Assembly: GCF_019443125.1 (NCBI RefSeq) | Contig: NZ_JAHYXK010000002.1 | Coordinates: 186,001-250,000 of the forward strand | Reading direction: 5' to 3' | From: Pontibacter aydingkolensis | GTDB taxonomy: Bacteria > Bacteroidota > Bacteroidia > Cytophagales > Hymenobacteraceae | DNA: 64,000 nucleotides | Shown here: in pieces, positions 9,496-19,013 of the stretch | Layout: every line of letters begins with the position of its first letter | How positions within the stretch are numbered: the first letter of the stretch is position 1 | Position numbers and translations under genes: made by a program | Notes under the pieces: model-generated | What the model saw: the letters and a program-made list of their open reading frames with translations, nothing else | What the model was told of the DNA's origin: nothing | The model's database searches: none

Positions 9496-11157
9496 TTATG
9501 AGCCTCCCTTTGCCAGGCGCTGTGCCCGGCTGAAGTGCTTCAATGCCTCCTGAAACTCTTCGTCCTGCTCGTGCAGCACCGGGAAGAAGCCCTTGTTTCC
9601 GTACAGGCTACGCCCAATAAATGCTTTCAGATTGTTACGGATAAGTTCTTTAGATCGGCCATACTCTGCTCCGTTATACTTTACACCTGCTTTGTTAGCC
9701 ATCTGCACTACATCCTGCAACATCTTATCAGTAACCACAAAGTCTTTGTTAAATTTTTCGAAGGTCATCTTCTCCAGTGTTTTGCGGTTGTCGCGGTAGT
9801 AGTTCAAGGTATACTCCCTGATAATATTGTTGTTATACAGCTGGCTCAGGTACTGTGTCATAGCCATAGTATCGCGGGGTACAAACACATCGGGCATAAT
9901 ACCACCACCACCGTAAACTGCGCGTCCTTTAGCAGTTTTATACTTCAGCGAATCTACAAACAAGCTGCTGTCCGGATGGAAGTACTCGCCGTTTTCGAAG
10001 CGGTTAAGCATATCCTGCTGATACTCTTCAGGTTTACCACTGTAAGGCTTCTGAATGGAGCGGCCACTTGGCGTGTAGTAGCGCGAAATGGTAAGGCGAA
10101 GCTCTGAGCCATCGTTCAGCGGGATCGGCATTTGCACCAGGCCTTTGCCAAACGAACGTCGTCCTACAATCAGGCCGCGGTCATTATCCTGCAGGGCACC
10201 GGCCACAATCTCAGAGGCAGAGGCGCTGCCTTCGTCCAGAAGCACGATTACTGGACCGCTTTCAAAATCGCCTTTGGTACGGGCAAACGTTTTGGAATCA
10301 TACTTTTCGCCTTTACCATCGGTGTAAACGATCATTTTCTCGCCTGCAATAAACTCATCGGCCATGCGTATGGCGTGGTCCATGTAGCCGCCGGGGTTGC
10401 CACGCAGGTCAAGTATAAGTTGTTCCATTCCTTTTTGGCGGAGCTCGGTAAGAGCCTTCTTAAACTCCTCGTAAGTAGTAGACGAGAAGCGGCTAACTTT
10501 AATGTAGCCCACCTTGTTATCCACCATGTAATTTACATCTACAGAGTAAGTAGGTATTTTATTTCGGTTGATGGTAAAGCTGAGCAGTTTTTTAGAGCCT
10601 TTACGCTGTATAGCCAGGTTTACCTTAGAGCCTTTCGGACCGCGCAGACGTTTGAACACACCCTCGTTGTTAATATTTATGCCTGCTACTGTCTCCCCAT
10701 CTACTTTAATGATCTTATCGCCGGCCAGTATACCTGCCGCTTCGGATGGCCCTCCACTGAGCGGGGTAATTACATAAATGGTGTCTTTAAAGATGTTGAA
10801 CTCAACGCCTATGCCTTCAAAGTCGCCCTCTAAATAAGAGCGGGCCATGGCCATCTGGTCAGCGGGGATATACGAAGTATGCGGGTCAAGCTTTTCAAGC
10901 ATTTTAGCAATTGCGTAGTCAGATAGTTCTTCAATGTCTACTGTATCCACATAGTCTCGGTCTATGTAACTAAGTATATCCCTGAACTTAAGGTAACTTT
11001 TGGCTGTGCCCTGCGGGTTATTTGTTGACGGCGAAAAAGTAGTGGCGCCAATCAGCACGCCCACCACCAGTGCCAGCGCAATAAACAATGGCAGCCTAAC
11101 CTGAAATAGCGAGTTCCTGATTTTACCTCTCTCCTCTCCGTTTTCCATTTTTTCCAT
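9496..11157 (-). CDS. S41 family C-terminal processing protease with PDZ domain
   Basis: 553 aa from the chosen ATG at 11157; a longer start at 11190 would add 11 residues without a signal-like character. A short cytoplasmic N-terminus precedes one membrane anchor (LPLFIALALVVGVLIGA). The PDZ domain (about residues 85-170; GILAGDKIIKVDGE) is followed by the tail-specific protease core with the Ser region DEGSASASEIVAGAL and the Lys region GRRSFGKGLVQ of the Ser-Lys dyad. Homologues trim C-termini of periplasmic proteins. It is divergent from the iron-linked operon at 11.4 kb and stands alone. Confidence 0.92.
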   Translation of the reverse strand: MEKMENGEERGKIRNSLFQVRLPLFIALALVVGVLIGATTFSPSTNNPQGTAKSYLKFRDILSYIDRDYVDTVDIEELSDYAIAKMLEKLDPHTSYIPADQMAMARSYLEGDFEGIGVEFNIFKDTIYVITPLSGGPSEAAGILAGDKIIKVDGETVAGININNEGVFKRLRGPKGSKVNLAIQRKGSKKLLSFTINRNKIPTYSVDVNYMVDNKVGYIKVSRFSSTTYEEFKKALTELRQKGMEQLILDLRGNPGGYMDHAIRMADEFIAGEKMIVYTDGKGEKYDSKTFARTKGDFESGPVIVLLDEGSASASEIVAGALQDNDRGLIVGRRSFGKGLVQMPIPLNDGSELRLTISRYYTPSGRSIQKPYSGKPEEYQQDMLNRFENGEYFHPDSSLFVDSLKYKTAKGRAVYGGGGIMPDVFVPRDTMAMTQYLSQLYNNNIIREYTLNYYRDNRKTLEKMTFEKFNKDFVVTDKMLQDVVQMANKAGVKYNGAEYGRSKELIRNNLKAFIGRSLYGNKGFFPVLHEQDEEFQEALKHFSRAQRLAKGGS

Positions 11158-11312
11158 AGTATAATTTAATAGGTGTGGCCTTGCTAGCACATCAGCAAGT
11201 GCTACAATTTAATAATTTCTTGTGTGGGCGTAATCATCTATACAAGTAGAAAATTGCGAAGGTTTCGATTTTCCTTCCTCCCAACCACCATTCCTATACT
11301 TTATAACAAAAG

Positions 11313-11337
11313 CTTATTTAAAATAATTTTAAATAAG
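11313..11337. promoter_or_regulatory. Perfect 25-bp palindrome, candidate operator of the iron-linked operon
   Basis: The sequence reads the same on both strands except for its central base, with arms CTTATTTAAAAT. It ends just upstream of the -33 element of the promoter at 11340-11370. Composition and spacing resemble Fur/DtxR-type boxes of Bacteroidota, but the regulator is an inference. Confidence 0.6.
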
Positions 11338-11339
11338 GC

Positions 11340-11370
11340 TTGCCTAATATTGATTCGGTCCTTAGCTTTG
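11340..11370 (+). promoter_or_regulatory. Promoter of the DUF4856-imelysin-TonB operon
   Basis: TTG (11340-11342), then 20 bases, then TAGCTTTG (11363-11370), an exact TAnnTTTG -7 box. Predicted transcription would begin near 11376, at the edge of the second operator-like box. Confidence 0.6.
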
Positions 11371-11376
11371 CAACAC

Positions 11377-11397
11377 TATTTAAAATAAGTCTAAATA
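11377..11397. promoter_or_regulatory. Second operator-like box at the predicted transcription start
   Basis: A 21-bp imperfect palindrome with outer arms TATTTA/TAAATA, similar to the box at 11313-11337. Its position over the predicted start site suits repression. Regulator not identified. Confidence 0.5.
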
Positions 11398-11412
11398 AAA
11401 AGAATATAAACC

Positions 11413-12522
11413 ATGATGCTTTCTGCACTAAAACACAAAGCGTATGCCATTGTTGGATTGGCCACCTGCATAGCTATTTCTTCATGCTCTGATGACAAAG
11501 AGGAAACTCCATCTTACAACGTTCCTGAAACCTATAGCTTCGCTAATGTAGACTATTCAGGCCAGGAACAGCGTATTGCGATGCTGGGTGAAATAGACAC
11601 TTATTTAAAGAGAGGTAATAACGGAGAGGCGCTGGACGCGCAGAAGTTAAAGAACATGTATGCTAACTCAAACGCACCGTACTCTGATGCAAACCTGAAT
11701 GCGGCAACATCCAAGCAACTTAAAAACAAGACTATCTCGGTTGCGGTAGCAGAATTTGAAAGCATGTTTGATAAGGTAGCAGCTGCAAGCCAGTCGGCGG
11801 GCGCACTTGCCAGTAACGGTAGAGCAGGTATACTTATCTCTACCACTGACCCTTCTAAAAAATACCTGGTAGATGCGAATGGCGTAGAGTACGGACAAGT
11901 GATCTCGAAAGGATTGATGGGTGCAGTATTCTATAACCAAGTTGTAGAAGGATACCTGACGGCAGCAAAAATAGGCCCGACAGTAGACAATACTACGGTA
12001 ACGCCAAATGTTGGCACCGCCATGGAACACCATTGGGATGAGGGCTTCGGATATTTCGGTGCACCAAAAGACTTCCCAACCAACACTACCGGCTTAAAAT
12101 ACTGGGCTAACTACAGTAATAAGGTAAATGCAGCAATCGGAAGCAACAAAACTATCATGGATGCTTTCATTAAAGGCCGTGCCGCCATCTCTGCTAAAGA
12201 CATGGCCGGGAAAGATGCTGCAGCCGCTATAGTTAGAAACGAGTGGGAGCGTTTGGTGGCAGCCTCTGCCATACTTGAACTTAACGCAGCTAAAAAGAAC
12301 CTGACAGACCGGTCGCTTAAGAGCCACTACCTTTCTGAGGCACTAGGTTTTGTTATGGGCCTGAAGTATAAAGGTGACCGCAAATTATCTGACGCAAAGT
12401 ATAACGAGGTAATGGCAAAGATCGGTACCAACTTTTACAATACAACCGGTACGGATATCGCCGCTGCTGTGGATATTATTAGCGCTGCCTATAACCTGGA
12501 CAATGTAAAAGCCCAGCTATAG
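11413..12522 (+). CDS. DUF4856 lipoprotein, iron-locus component
   Basis: 369 aa. The signal peptide ends at a lipobox (AISSC), so this is a lipoprotein. The remainder matches the DUF4856 pattern (YSFANVDYSGQEQRIAML; AMEHHWDEGFGYFG; SEALGFVMGLKY), largely helical and with conserved His/Glu (EHHWDE) that could bind metal. DUF4856 genes are found beside imelysin genes in Bacteroidota, and here the next gene is an imelysin. It is the first gene of a six-gene plus-strand run behind two palindromic boxes. Start: ATG ATG at 11413; the second Met is equally possible. Biochemical role unknown. Confidence 0.87.
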   Translation: MMLSALKHKAYAIVGLATCIAISSCSDDKEETPSYNVPETYSFANVDYSGQEQRIAMLGEIDTYLKRGNNGEALDAQKLKNMYANSNAPYSDANLNAATSKQLKNKTISVAVAEFESMFDKVAAASQSAGALASNGRAGILISTTDPSKKYLVDANGVEYGQVISKGLMGAVFYNQVVEGYLTAAKIGPTVDNTTVTPNVGTAMEHHWDEGFGYFGAPKDFPTNTTGLKYWANYSNKVNAAIGSNKTIMDAFIKGRAAISAKDMAGKDAAAAIVRNEWERLVAASAILELNAAKKNLTDRSLKSHYLSEALGFVMGLKYKGDRKLSDAKYNEVMAKIGTNFYNTTGTDIAAAVDIISAAYNLDNVKAQL

Positions 12523-12614
12523 TAAAAGAGAACGTTTTTAATTTTTAGAGAAGCAGCAGTTTCGACATCGCCATGTGTCCTTACTGCTGCCTTTCGCATA
12601 ATAAGAAGTACAAG

Positions 12615-13727
12615 ATGAAAGCTTTTAGAAACTATACTTTTGCCATACTTGCAGGCTTTGCCTTGCTAACAGCCTGCGGCTCAGACGGCGACTCAGGACC
12701 CAAAACAGACTATGACCGCCAGGCAATGTTGGCTAACTATGCCGATAACCTGATTGTGCCGGGTTATGAAGCGTTTAAAATAGAGTCAACCGAGTTGAGC
12801 ACAGCCATTGCCTCTTTTACAGCCAACCCAACAGAGGCAACATTGGCTAATGCCAGAAAAGAGTACCTGGATGCCTATAAAGTATGGCAGGGTGTTAGTG
12901 TCTACGGATTTGGCCCTGCAGATGAGCAGATGCTGCGCACTAACCTGAACTCCTACCCAACCAGCGCCAGCAAGATTGAAAGCAATATTTCTGCTGTGTC
13001 TTATGACTTGCAGGCAGCTGCAAACTTAGATGCCAAAGGGTTCCCGGCCATGGACTACCTGCTTTACGGTAAACCAACAGATGGAGAACTTATAGTGCTT
13101 TATACTTCTGGTACCAACGCTGCTAAAAGGAAGAAGTACCTGCAAGATGTGGCAAACCTGGTAAAACAGCGCGCCGAAGCTACTTATAGCGGCTGGACCA
13201 CCGGCAACTATGCCAAAACATTTAAAGAATCGGCTGGCACGGCTGTAGGCAGCGCTGTGGGCAACCTAGTTAACGAATTTAACTTTGAGATAGACCTGAC
13301 CAAACGCGGCAAAGTAGGTATTCCGTCAGGACGCTTATCAGCTAACATAGCAAGGCCCGAGACAGTGGAGGCTTACTATAGCAAGAACTCACTGGAACTA
13401 CTGAAGCGTGCACTAATAGCTGAGAAAGCCTCCTTTATGGGTGTAGGCCTTTCCGGCACCAACGGTCCTGGTTTAGATGATTACCTGGACCATGTAAACG
13501 CCAGGTATAACAACAACTTGCTTTCTGATGCCATTGAGGCACAGTTCGATGCTGCCATTGCAGCCATAAACGGTGTTACTGTTCCATTGTCACAGGCTGT
13601 TACCTCTAACCCGCAGGCAGTAAGCAAGCTGTATGAAGAGTTGCAGAAGCTGATCGTGCTAACCAAAACAGATATGCCTTCTGCCCTTGGCGTAGCCATC
13701 ACATACAACGACAACGACGGCGATTAA
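12615..13727 (+). CDS. Imelysin family (M75-like) lipoprotein
   Basis: 370 aa from ATG at 12615. The frame opens earlier, at 12573, but only this start gives a proper lipoprotein signal peptide (ending LLTAC). The imelysin fold is helical; recognisable segments are YKVWQGVSVYGFGPADEQ and GFPAMDYLLYG. Imelysins are iron-regulated periplasmic or surface proteins related to the EfeO/IrpA group and are linked to iron uptake. The gene follows the DUF4856 gene by 92 bases and precedes HTTM by 12, so it is part of the same operon. Confidence 0.9.
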   Translation: MKAFRNYTFAILAGFALLTACGSDGDSGPKTDYDRQAMLANYADNLIVPGYEAFKIESTELSTAIASFTANPTEATLANARKEYLDAYKVWQGVSVYGFGPADEQMLRTNLNSYPTSASKIESNISAVSYDLQAAANLDAKGFPAMDYLLYGKPTDGELIVLYTSGTNAAKRKKYLQDVANLVKQRAEATYSGWTTGNYAKTFKESAGTAVGSAVGNLVNEFNFEIDLTKRGKVGIPSGRLSANIARPETVEAYYSKNSLELLKRALIAEKASFMGVGLSGTNGPGLDDYLDHVNARYNNNLLSDAIEAQFDAAIAAINGVTVPLSQAVTSNPQAVSKLYEELQKLIVLTKTDMPSALGVAITYNDNDGD

Positions 13728-13739
13728 AAGTATAAACCT

Positions 13740-15116
13740 GTGGCAGCACCTAGGCTAACATCTTACCTTACCGCACCTGTTTCTGCAGCACCGTTGGCTA
13801 TGTTCCGCATTATTTTTGGCGGAATGATGCTGGCTAGTATCCTGCGTTTTATGCTGAAGGGGTGGGTAACGGATTTGTATGTGCTGCCCAAAGTATACTT
13901 CCCATACTATGGTTTTGAGTGGGTAAAGCCCTTAGGTGAGGCAGGTATGTATGCCTTGTTTGGCCTGATGGCTTTATCGGCTCTGGGCATTATGCTGGGG
14001 CTGTTTTACCGCTGGTCATCAGTGCTGTTCTTCCTGAGCTTTACTTATGTGGAGCTGATAGACAAGACCAACTATCTTAACCACTACTATTTTGTAAGTG
14101 TCGTAGCTTTTCTGATGATACTGGTGCCGGCGCACCGCCACTTTTCGCTGGATGTGCTGCGGAAGCCAGCTAGTTGGGTAAGCCATGTACCGCGCTGGGC
14201 TGTGCTTATTTTTCAATTGCAGTTGGGCTTGGTATACTTTTACGCCGGTGTGGCCAAGCTAAACCCCGACTGGTTATTGGAGGCCATGCCACTGCGCTAC
14301 TGGTTGCCGGCACATACACACCTGCCTGTTATAGGGCAGCTGCTCGATAAAGTATGGGTGGCCTATCTGTTCTGCTGGTTCGGTGCTTTTTACGATCTTA
14401 CCATCCCTTTATTCCTGAGCTGGCGCAAGAGCCGATTATTAGCTTATGCCACGGTGGTGGTGTTTCATGTGCTAACGGCGGTGCTGTTCCAGATCGGTAT
14501 GTTCCCCTATATTATGATGGTGAGCACGTTGATCTTCTTCTCTGCCGCTTTCCATGAAGGTATACTTAACTGGCTGCGCAGCTTTGGCCGTGTGCACCTA
14601 CCGTACAAGCCTGCCATTGCAAAAGTATCTTTGCAGCCTGTACTCCTAAACCTGCTGGCGCTGCATTTTATACTTCAGGTGCTGGTACCGTGGCGTTTTA
14701 TGCTGTACCCCGACAAACTTTTCTGGACAGAGCAGGGCTATCGTTTCTCGTGGCGCGTGATGCTGATGGAAAAAACAGGCACTGCCTTCTTGTATGTAAA
14801 GGATCCTGAAACCGGTGGCGAGACAGAGATCAATAACCGTGATTACCTTACCGTGGCGCAGGAAAAACAAGTCTCTACACAGCCAGACATGCTCCTGCAG
14901 TTCGCACACATCATCCGTGAAGACTTTAAAAGCAAAGGTATTCCAGAGCCAGAGGTGCGCGCTGAAGTTTATGTGAGCATGAATGGCCGCGGCAGTAGGC
15001 TTTTGATCGATCCAAGTGCTAACTTAGCGGCCGAAAAAGAAAGCTTCCGGCCTAAACCCTGGATTTTACCTTTTGCAGAACAACACCTACAGCAGGAAGC
15101 TGTAGGACAGAAATAA
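13740..15116 (+). CDS. HTTM-domain integral membrane protein
   Basis: 458 aa, starting with GTG at 13740, 12 bases after imelysin. About seven to eight membrane segments fill residues 15-320 (FRIIFGGMMLASILRF, FYAGVAKLNPDWLLEAMPL), matching the HTTM family related to vitamin K-dependent gamma-carboxylase; a soluble C-terminal part follows. The conserved KLNPDWLL segment lies in the expected membrane region. The reaction is not known for bacterial members. Its place between imelysin and a TonB receptor (5 bases) suggests modification or transport linked to iron uptake. Confidence 0.87.
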   Translation: MAAPRLTSYLTAPVSAAPLAMFRIIFGGMMLASILRFMLKGWVTDLYVLPKVYFPYYGFEWVKPLGEAGMYALFGLMALSALGIMLGLFYRWSSVLFFLSFTYVELIDKTNYLNHYYFVSVVAFLMILVPAHRHFSLDVLRKPASWVSHVPRWAVLIFQLQLGLVYFYAGVAKLNPDWLLEAMPLRYWLPAHTHLPVIGQLLDKVWVAYLFCWFGAFYDLTIPLFLSWRKSRLLAYATVVVFHVLTAVLFQIGMFPYIMMVSTLIFFSAAFHEGILNWLRSFGRVHLPYKPAIAKVSLQPVLLNLLALHFILQVLVPWRFMLYPDKLFWTEQGYRFSWRVMLMEKTGTAFLYVKDPETGGETEINNRDYLTVAQEKQVSTQPDMLLQFAHIIREDFKSKGIPEPEVRAEVYVSMNGRGSRLLIDPSANLAAEKESFRPKPWILPFAEQHLQQEAVGQK

Positions 15117-15121
15117 AACAG

Positions 15122-17545
15122 ATGTATCGCTGTACATTAACACTCATACTTTTACTGTGTAGCCTGCAATTGGCGCTGGCACAGACTTTCTCCATCTCTG
15201 GCAAAATAACAAATGCTGCCTCCGGACAGTCGGTGCCCCAGGCCGAGCTACTGCTCGTTAACACGGGCAATTTACACCTGGCTGATGCAAAGGGTAATTA
15301 CCAGATCAGCAACCTTACACCGGGTACTTATACTTTAACAGCCTACAGTGTAGGGCTGGGCGCTTCTACTTTGCCTGTTACCATCAGCAACAGCAACGTT
15401 ATACTTAACCTAGAGCTGAAGCCGCTAGAGGGACAACTAAAGGAAGTTAATGTAAAAGGCGAAGTGGAGAAGACCTTTGGCATTACCCGCCTTAACTCTG
15501 TAGAGGGCGCTGCCATTTACGAGGCAAAAAAGAGTGAGGTAGTCGTGCTGAACGACATTACCGCCAACCTTGCCACCAACAATAGTCGCCAGGTTTTTGG
15601 CCGCGTGGCTGGCCTTAACATTTGGGAAAGCGACGGCGCCGGCCTGCAGTTGGGTATTGGTGGCCGCGGCCTGAGCCCTAACCGCACCTCCAACTTCAAT
15701 ACACGCCAGAACGGGTACGACATATCGGCAGATGCATTGGGTTACCCCGAAAGTTACTACACCCCTCCTACCGAAGCCCTTGACAGAATTGAAGTAGTGC
15801 GCGGTGCTGCTTCGCTGCAGTACGGAACACAGTTTGGCGGTATGATCAACTTCGTGATGAAGGAAGGCCCGGAAGACAAACCATTTGAACTGACCACGCG
15901 CCAGACAGCAGGCTCGTGGGGCTTGTTTAACTCCTTTAACAGCATTGGCGGCACAAAAGGCAAAGTACATTATTATGGTTTTTACCAATATAAGCGCGGC
16001 GATGGCTGGCGGGAAAATTCCGGTTTTGATGCCCACACTGCCTTTGCCTCTGTACACTATAAGCCAACCGACAAGCTGGAGATAGGCGCTAATTATACGT
16101 ACATGAACTACCTGGCACAACAGCCGGGAGGCTTATCAGATGCTGCCTTTGCGGCAGATCCGCGCCAATCGGTGCGCGACAGGAACTGGTTTGAAGTTAA
16201 CTGGAACCTGATGGCCCTGACACTGGATTACCGCCTGGGCGAACGCACCAAGGTAAATATCCGCAATTTCGGGCTGATAGCAGAACGTAGCGCTTTGGGT
16301 TACCTCGAAAAGATCAACCGGGTAGACCCGAACACAGAGCGCCTCCTGCTGCAGGACCAGTTCCGCAACTTTGGCAATGAGACCCGCCTGATTCACCGCT
16401 ACGATTTCCTGAATGCTTTTTCTACTGTGCTGGTAGGCGCGCGGTACTACCACGGCTTCACAGACCAGCAGCAGGGGTTCGGATCCGCAGCCTCGGATGC
16501 TGATTTCAGGTATTACCCCGACAACGGCAACCCTAACATCTCCGACTACGATTACCCTAGCCGCAACTTATCGTTGTTCGCAGAGAACATCTTTAACATC
16601 ACACCAAAACTAAGTATAACGCCGGGCATCCGTTACGAGTGGATAAACACCAGGGCTGATGGCCGGTACGATGTAGTGAACAAAGACCTGGCGGGCAATA
16701 TAATTTACGAGGAACGTGTGCAGGAAAGCCGCGCCAACACCCGCGACCTGGCACTGTTCGGATTAGGCGTCAGCTATAAGCACAGCGATAACTTTGAGGT
16801 ATATGGTAACTTCTCACAGAACTATCGGGCCATCAATTTTAACGACATGCGTGTGGTAAACGCCAACATTCGCATAGACCCCAAACTGCAGGACGAGAAA
16901 GGCTACAGCGCAGATGTTGGCCTGCGTGGCGGTATTGCCGAGATCGTGAATTTTGACATCAGCCTGTTTCACCTGGTTTACGACAACCGTATTGGCCTGC
17001 AGCCAGCTAAAGACACTGTATTTTACATGAATTACCTGCTGCGCACCAACATTGGCCGTTCGCGTAACCGTGGCATAGAGACCTATGTAGAGGCAGATAT
17101 GCTCAAGCTGATCTATGGTAAAGGCCACCGCAGCAGTTTATCCCTGTTCTCTAACCTTACGTTTGTAGATGCAGATTACCTGATTGAGGAGCAAGTGTTC
17201 AAAGACAAGAAAGTAGAGCTGGCTCCTGCCCTTATTGCAAAAGCCGGGGCAGCGTTTAAGCGCAACAACCTGAAGCTCTCTTACCAGTATGCTTATACTT
17301 CGGAGCAATTTACAGATGCCACCAACAGTATTTTGGAGCCTACCGCTGTGTTTGGCAAGATACCGTCTTACTGGGTAATGGACCTCTCCGGCAGTTATAC
17401 TTTTAAGCGCTTTACACTGGAAACCGGCATCAACAACCTGACTGATAACCGCTATTTCACGCGCCGTGCCACTGCCTATCCTGGTCCGGGCATTATACCG
17501 TCTGACGCGCGAAACTACTATGTTACGGTGCAGTTTAAGCTGTAA
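15122..17545 (+). CDS. FecA-like TonB-dependent outer-membrane receptor
   Basis: 807 aa. Signal peptide (to about residue 21, ALAQ), a carboxypeptidase-regulatory-like beta-sandwich (about 22-105), a plug domain (about 125-250; LDRIEVVRGAASLQYGTQFG) and a 22-strand-type barrel ending in the aromatic strand YYVTVQFKL. The plug and barrel resemble Fe(III)-siderophore/dicitrate receptors, and the boxed promoter plus imelysin neighbour support an iron substrate. It starts 5 bases after the HTTM gene. No SusD partner is present, against a glycan role. Ligand not determined. Confidence 0.9.
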   Translation: MYRCTLTLILLLCSLQLALAQTFSISGKITNAASGQSVPQAELLLVNTGNLHLADAKGNYQISNLTPGTYTLTAYSVGLGASTLPVTISNSNVILNLELKPLEGQLKEVNVKGEVEKTFGITRLNSVEGAAIYEAKKSEVVVLNDITANLATNNSRQVFGRVAGLNIWESDGAGLQLGIGGRGLSPNRTSNFNTRQNGYDISADALGYPESYYTPPTEALDRIEVVRGAASLQYGTQFGGMINFVMKEGPEDKPFELTTRQTAGSWGLFNSFNSIGGTKGKVHYYGFYQYKRGDGWRENSGFDAHTAFASVHYKPTDKLEIGANYTYMNYLAQQPGGLSDAAFAADPRQSVRDRNWFEVNWNLMALTLDYRLGERTKVNIRNFGLIAERSALGYLEKINRVDPNTERLLLQDQFRNFGNETRLIHRYDFLNAFSTVLVGARYYHGFTDQQQGFGSAASDADFRYYPDNGNPNISDYDYPSRNLSLFAENIFNITPKLSITPGIRYEWINTRADGRYDVVNKDLAGNIIYEERVQESRANTRDLALFGLGVSYKHSDNFEVYGNFSQNYRAINFNDMRVVNANIRIDPKLQDEKGYSADVGLRGGIAEIVNFDISLFHLVYDNRIGLQPAKDTVFYMNYLLRTNIGRSRNRGIETYVEADMLKLIYGKGHRSSLSLFSNLTFVDADYLIEEQVFKDKKVELAPALIAKAGAAFKRNNLKLSYQYAYTSEQFTDATNSILEPTAVFGKIPSYWVMDLSGSYTFKRFTLETGINNLTDNRYFTRRATAYPGPGIIPSDARNYYVTVQFKL

Positions 17546-17619
17546 AGAGTAGTAAACCTAGACGTTATTAATATAAATACTGCTATATTTAACACATACT
17601 TTAACCTAATAAATTAACC

Positions 17620-17937
17620 ATGAAACTATCTAAACTATTTATGCCTGCGCTTATAGCCGCAGTGCCCTTCTTTTACAGCTGCGAAGAAAAAACTGACGTG
17701 GTGGAGTCTGGCACTTACCAAGGCGTGATACACGAAGTAGAGGCTGACAAAACAGAGATCTACGTTAAAACAGATGACGACAAAATGCTGGAGTTATACT
17801 TTACAGAGAATACCACGCTTGAGCACAACGGTGAAACCGTACCTTTTGAGCACCTCAAAGAAGGCGGCAAAGTAGAAGTACAGGTGGAGAAAGTAGGCAA
17901 CCGCCTGGATCCTGTAGCAGTTAGAATACTGGAATAA
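17620..17937 (+). CDS. Small lipoprotein in the iron-linked operon
   Basis: 105 aa. A lipoprotein signal peptide ends in FFYSC (Cys21). The mature 85 residues are acidic and form a probable small beta-barrel (TYQGVIHEVEADKTEIYVKTDDDKM...). No family recognised. It lies 74 bases after the TonB receptor and 2 bases before the DUF2231 gene, so it belongs to the same transcript. Confidence 0.75.
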   Translation: MKLSKLFMPALIAAVPFFYSCEEKTDVVESGTYQGVIHEVEADKTEIYVKTDDDKMLELYFTENTTLEHNGETVPFEHLKEGGKVEVQVEKVGNRLDPVAVRILE

Positions 17938-17939
17938 GC

Positions 17940-18425
17940 ATGAGCGAACCGGCCTTTTTCCGAACAGAGATCTGGCACCCGCTATCTGTGCACTTCCCGA
18001 TTACCCTGCTGCTACTGGCAACGGTAATCATGGTTGTTGCACTGTTTCTGAGGGGAGACCAAAAGCTGTTCTGGCAAAAGGCCGGTTCTTATTCCCTTTA
18101 TGCCGGCTGCCTTGCTGCATGGGTAGCCATTTACACCGGCGATATGGCCGACGGCATTGTATCCCGCAAGATTTGCGACCCCACTGTGCTTAAGAGCCAT
18201 GAGGTTGCCGCCTTTAACCTGGCATACCTTTTCACGGGCGCAACCGTGCTCACCCTTTCCCTGAACATCATTAAGCTATACCACAAACCACTGCGTGTGC
18301 TGATAGTGTTGCTGATGCTTGCTGGCACATATTTTCTGATTGATGCAGGCCATAATGGAGTACAGGTAGTTTACCAGCAGGGCGGCGGTGTAAATGTACC
18401 GTCCTCCGACTGCAACGGCTATTAA
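17940..18425 (+). CDS. DUF2231 four-helix membrane protein
   Basis: 161 aa. Four membrane segments. The family signature HPLSVHFPI (His13, His18) opens the first, and further conserved His occur in LKSHEVAAF and DAGHNGVQ. DUF2231 proteins are small inner-membrane proteins; paired histidines suggest haem or metal binding, but that is inference. It begins 2 bases after the small lipoprotein and closes the operon. Confidence 0.87.
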   Translation: MSEPAFFRTEIWHPLSVHFPITLLLLATVIMVVALFLRGDQKLFWQKAGSYSLYAGCLAAWVAIYTGDMADGIVSRKICDPTVLKSHEVAAFNLAYLFTGATVLTLSLNIIKLYHKPLRVLIVLLMLAGTYFLIDAGHNGVQVVYQQGGGVNVPSSDCNGY

Positions 18426-18571
18426 GCCAATTCCCCTTTCAGTTTAGCTGCTAACGCCACATATCCTTCATGCAGCCTGTTTACACATGGAGCTTGCAAA
18501 GCAGCCTATACTTCCAATCACCAGCAAATTTCCTGTAGCAGCAACAGCAAGCAACAAACGGTTAAAATTCC

Positions 18572-18579
18572 TACCTTTG
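18572..18579 (+). promoter_or_regulatory. Possible -7 box of ruvX-def
   Basis: TACCTTTG, an exact TAnnTTTG match 17 bases before the ruvX ATG. No clear -33 element is visible. The surrounding 171-base gap (18426-18596) shows nothing else. Confidence 0.4.
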
Positions 18580-18596
18580 TATCTGCATTTATACTT

Positions 18597-19013
18597 ATGG
18601 GCAGAATACTGGCAATTGATTACGGAACAAAACGTGTGGGACTGGCCGCAACAGATGTGTTGCAGATCATTGCCAACCCTTTAGAAACCGTTCATGCCAA
18701 AGATGTGTTAGCATACCTGAAGGCCTACGTACAGCGTGAGCCAGTCGAGGCCTTTGTGCTGGGCATGCCCAAGCGCCTGTCCGGTGAGGACACTCAGGCT
18801 ACGCAGCATGTGGTGGGCTTCCATCGTATTTTGCAAAAAGAATTCCCCGGAATTCCGGTGCACTTAATGGATGAGCGTTTTACATCTAAAATGGCACAGG
18901 CAGCTATGCTGGCCGGGGGCCTGAAGAAGAAAGACCGCCAGGACAAAGGCACTGTAGACCGTGTAAGTGCGGCCATTATTTTACAATCGTATTTAGAAAG
19001 CAGAACCATATGA
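18597..19013 (+). CDS. ruvX: Putative pre-16S rRNA nuclease / Holliday junction resolvase-like protein
   Basis: 138 aa, the normal length of the RuvX/YqgF family, which has an RNase H-like fold and processes the 5' end of 16S rRNA in E. coli. The first strand carries the catalytic Asp (ILAIDYGTKRVG); VLGMPKRLSGEDT and the DERFTSKMA segment are also diagnostic, and the C-terminal acidic motif is DRVSAAIILQSYL. It overlaps def by four bases (ATGA), indicating translational coupling. Confidence 0.95.
   Translation: MGRILAIDYGTKRVGLAATDVLQIIANPLETVHAKDVLAYLKAYVQREPVEAFVLGMPKRLSGEDTQATQHVVGFHRILQKEFPGIPVHLMDERFTSKMAQAAMLAGGLKKKDRQDKGTVDRVSAAIILQSYLESRTI

Noticed and set aside
10132..10833. 233-codon plus-strand frame
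   Set aside because: Antisense to the protease core of the S41 gene, whose motifs are intact.
15437..16120. 227-codon minus-strand frame
   Set aside because: Antisense to the plug and early barrel of the FecA-like receptor; no own features.
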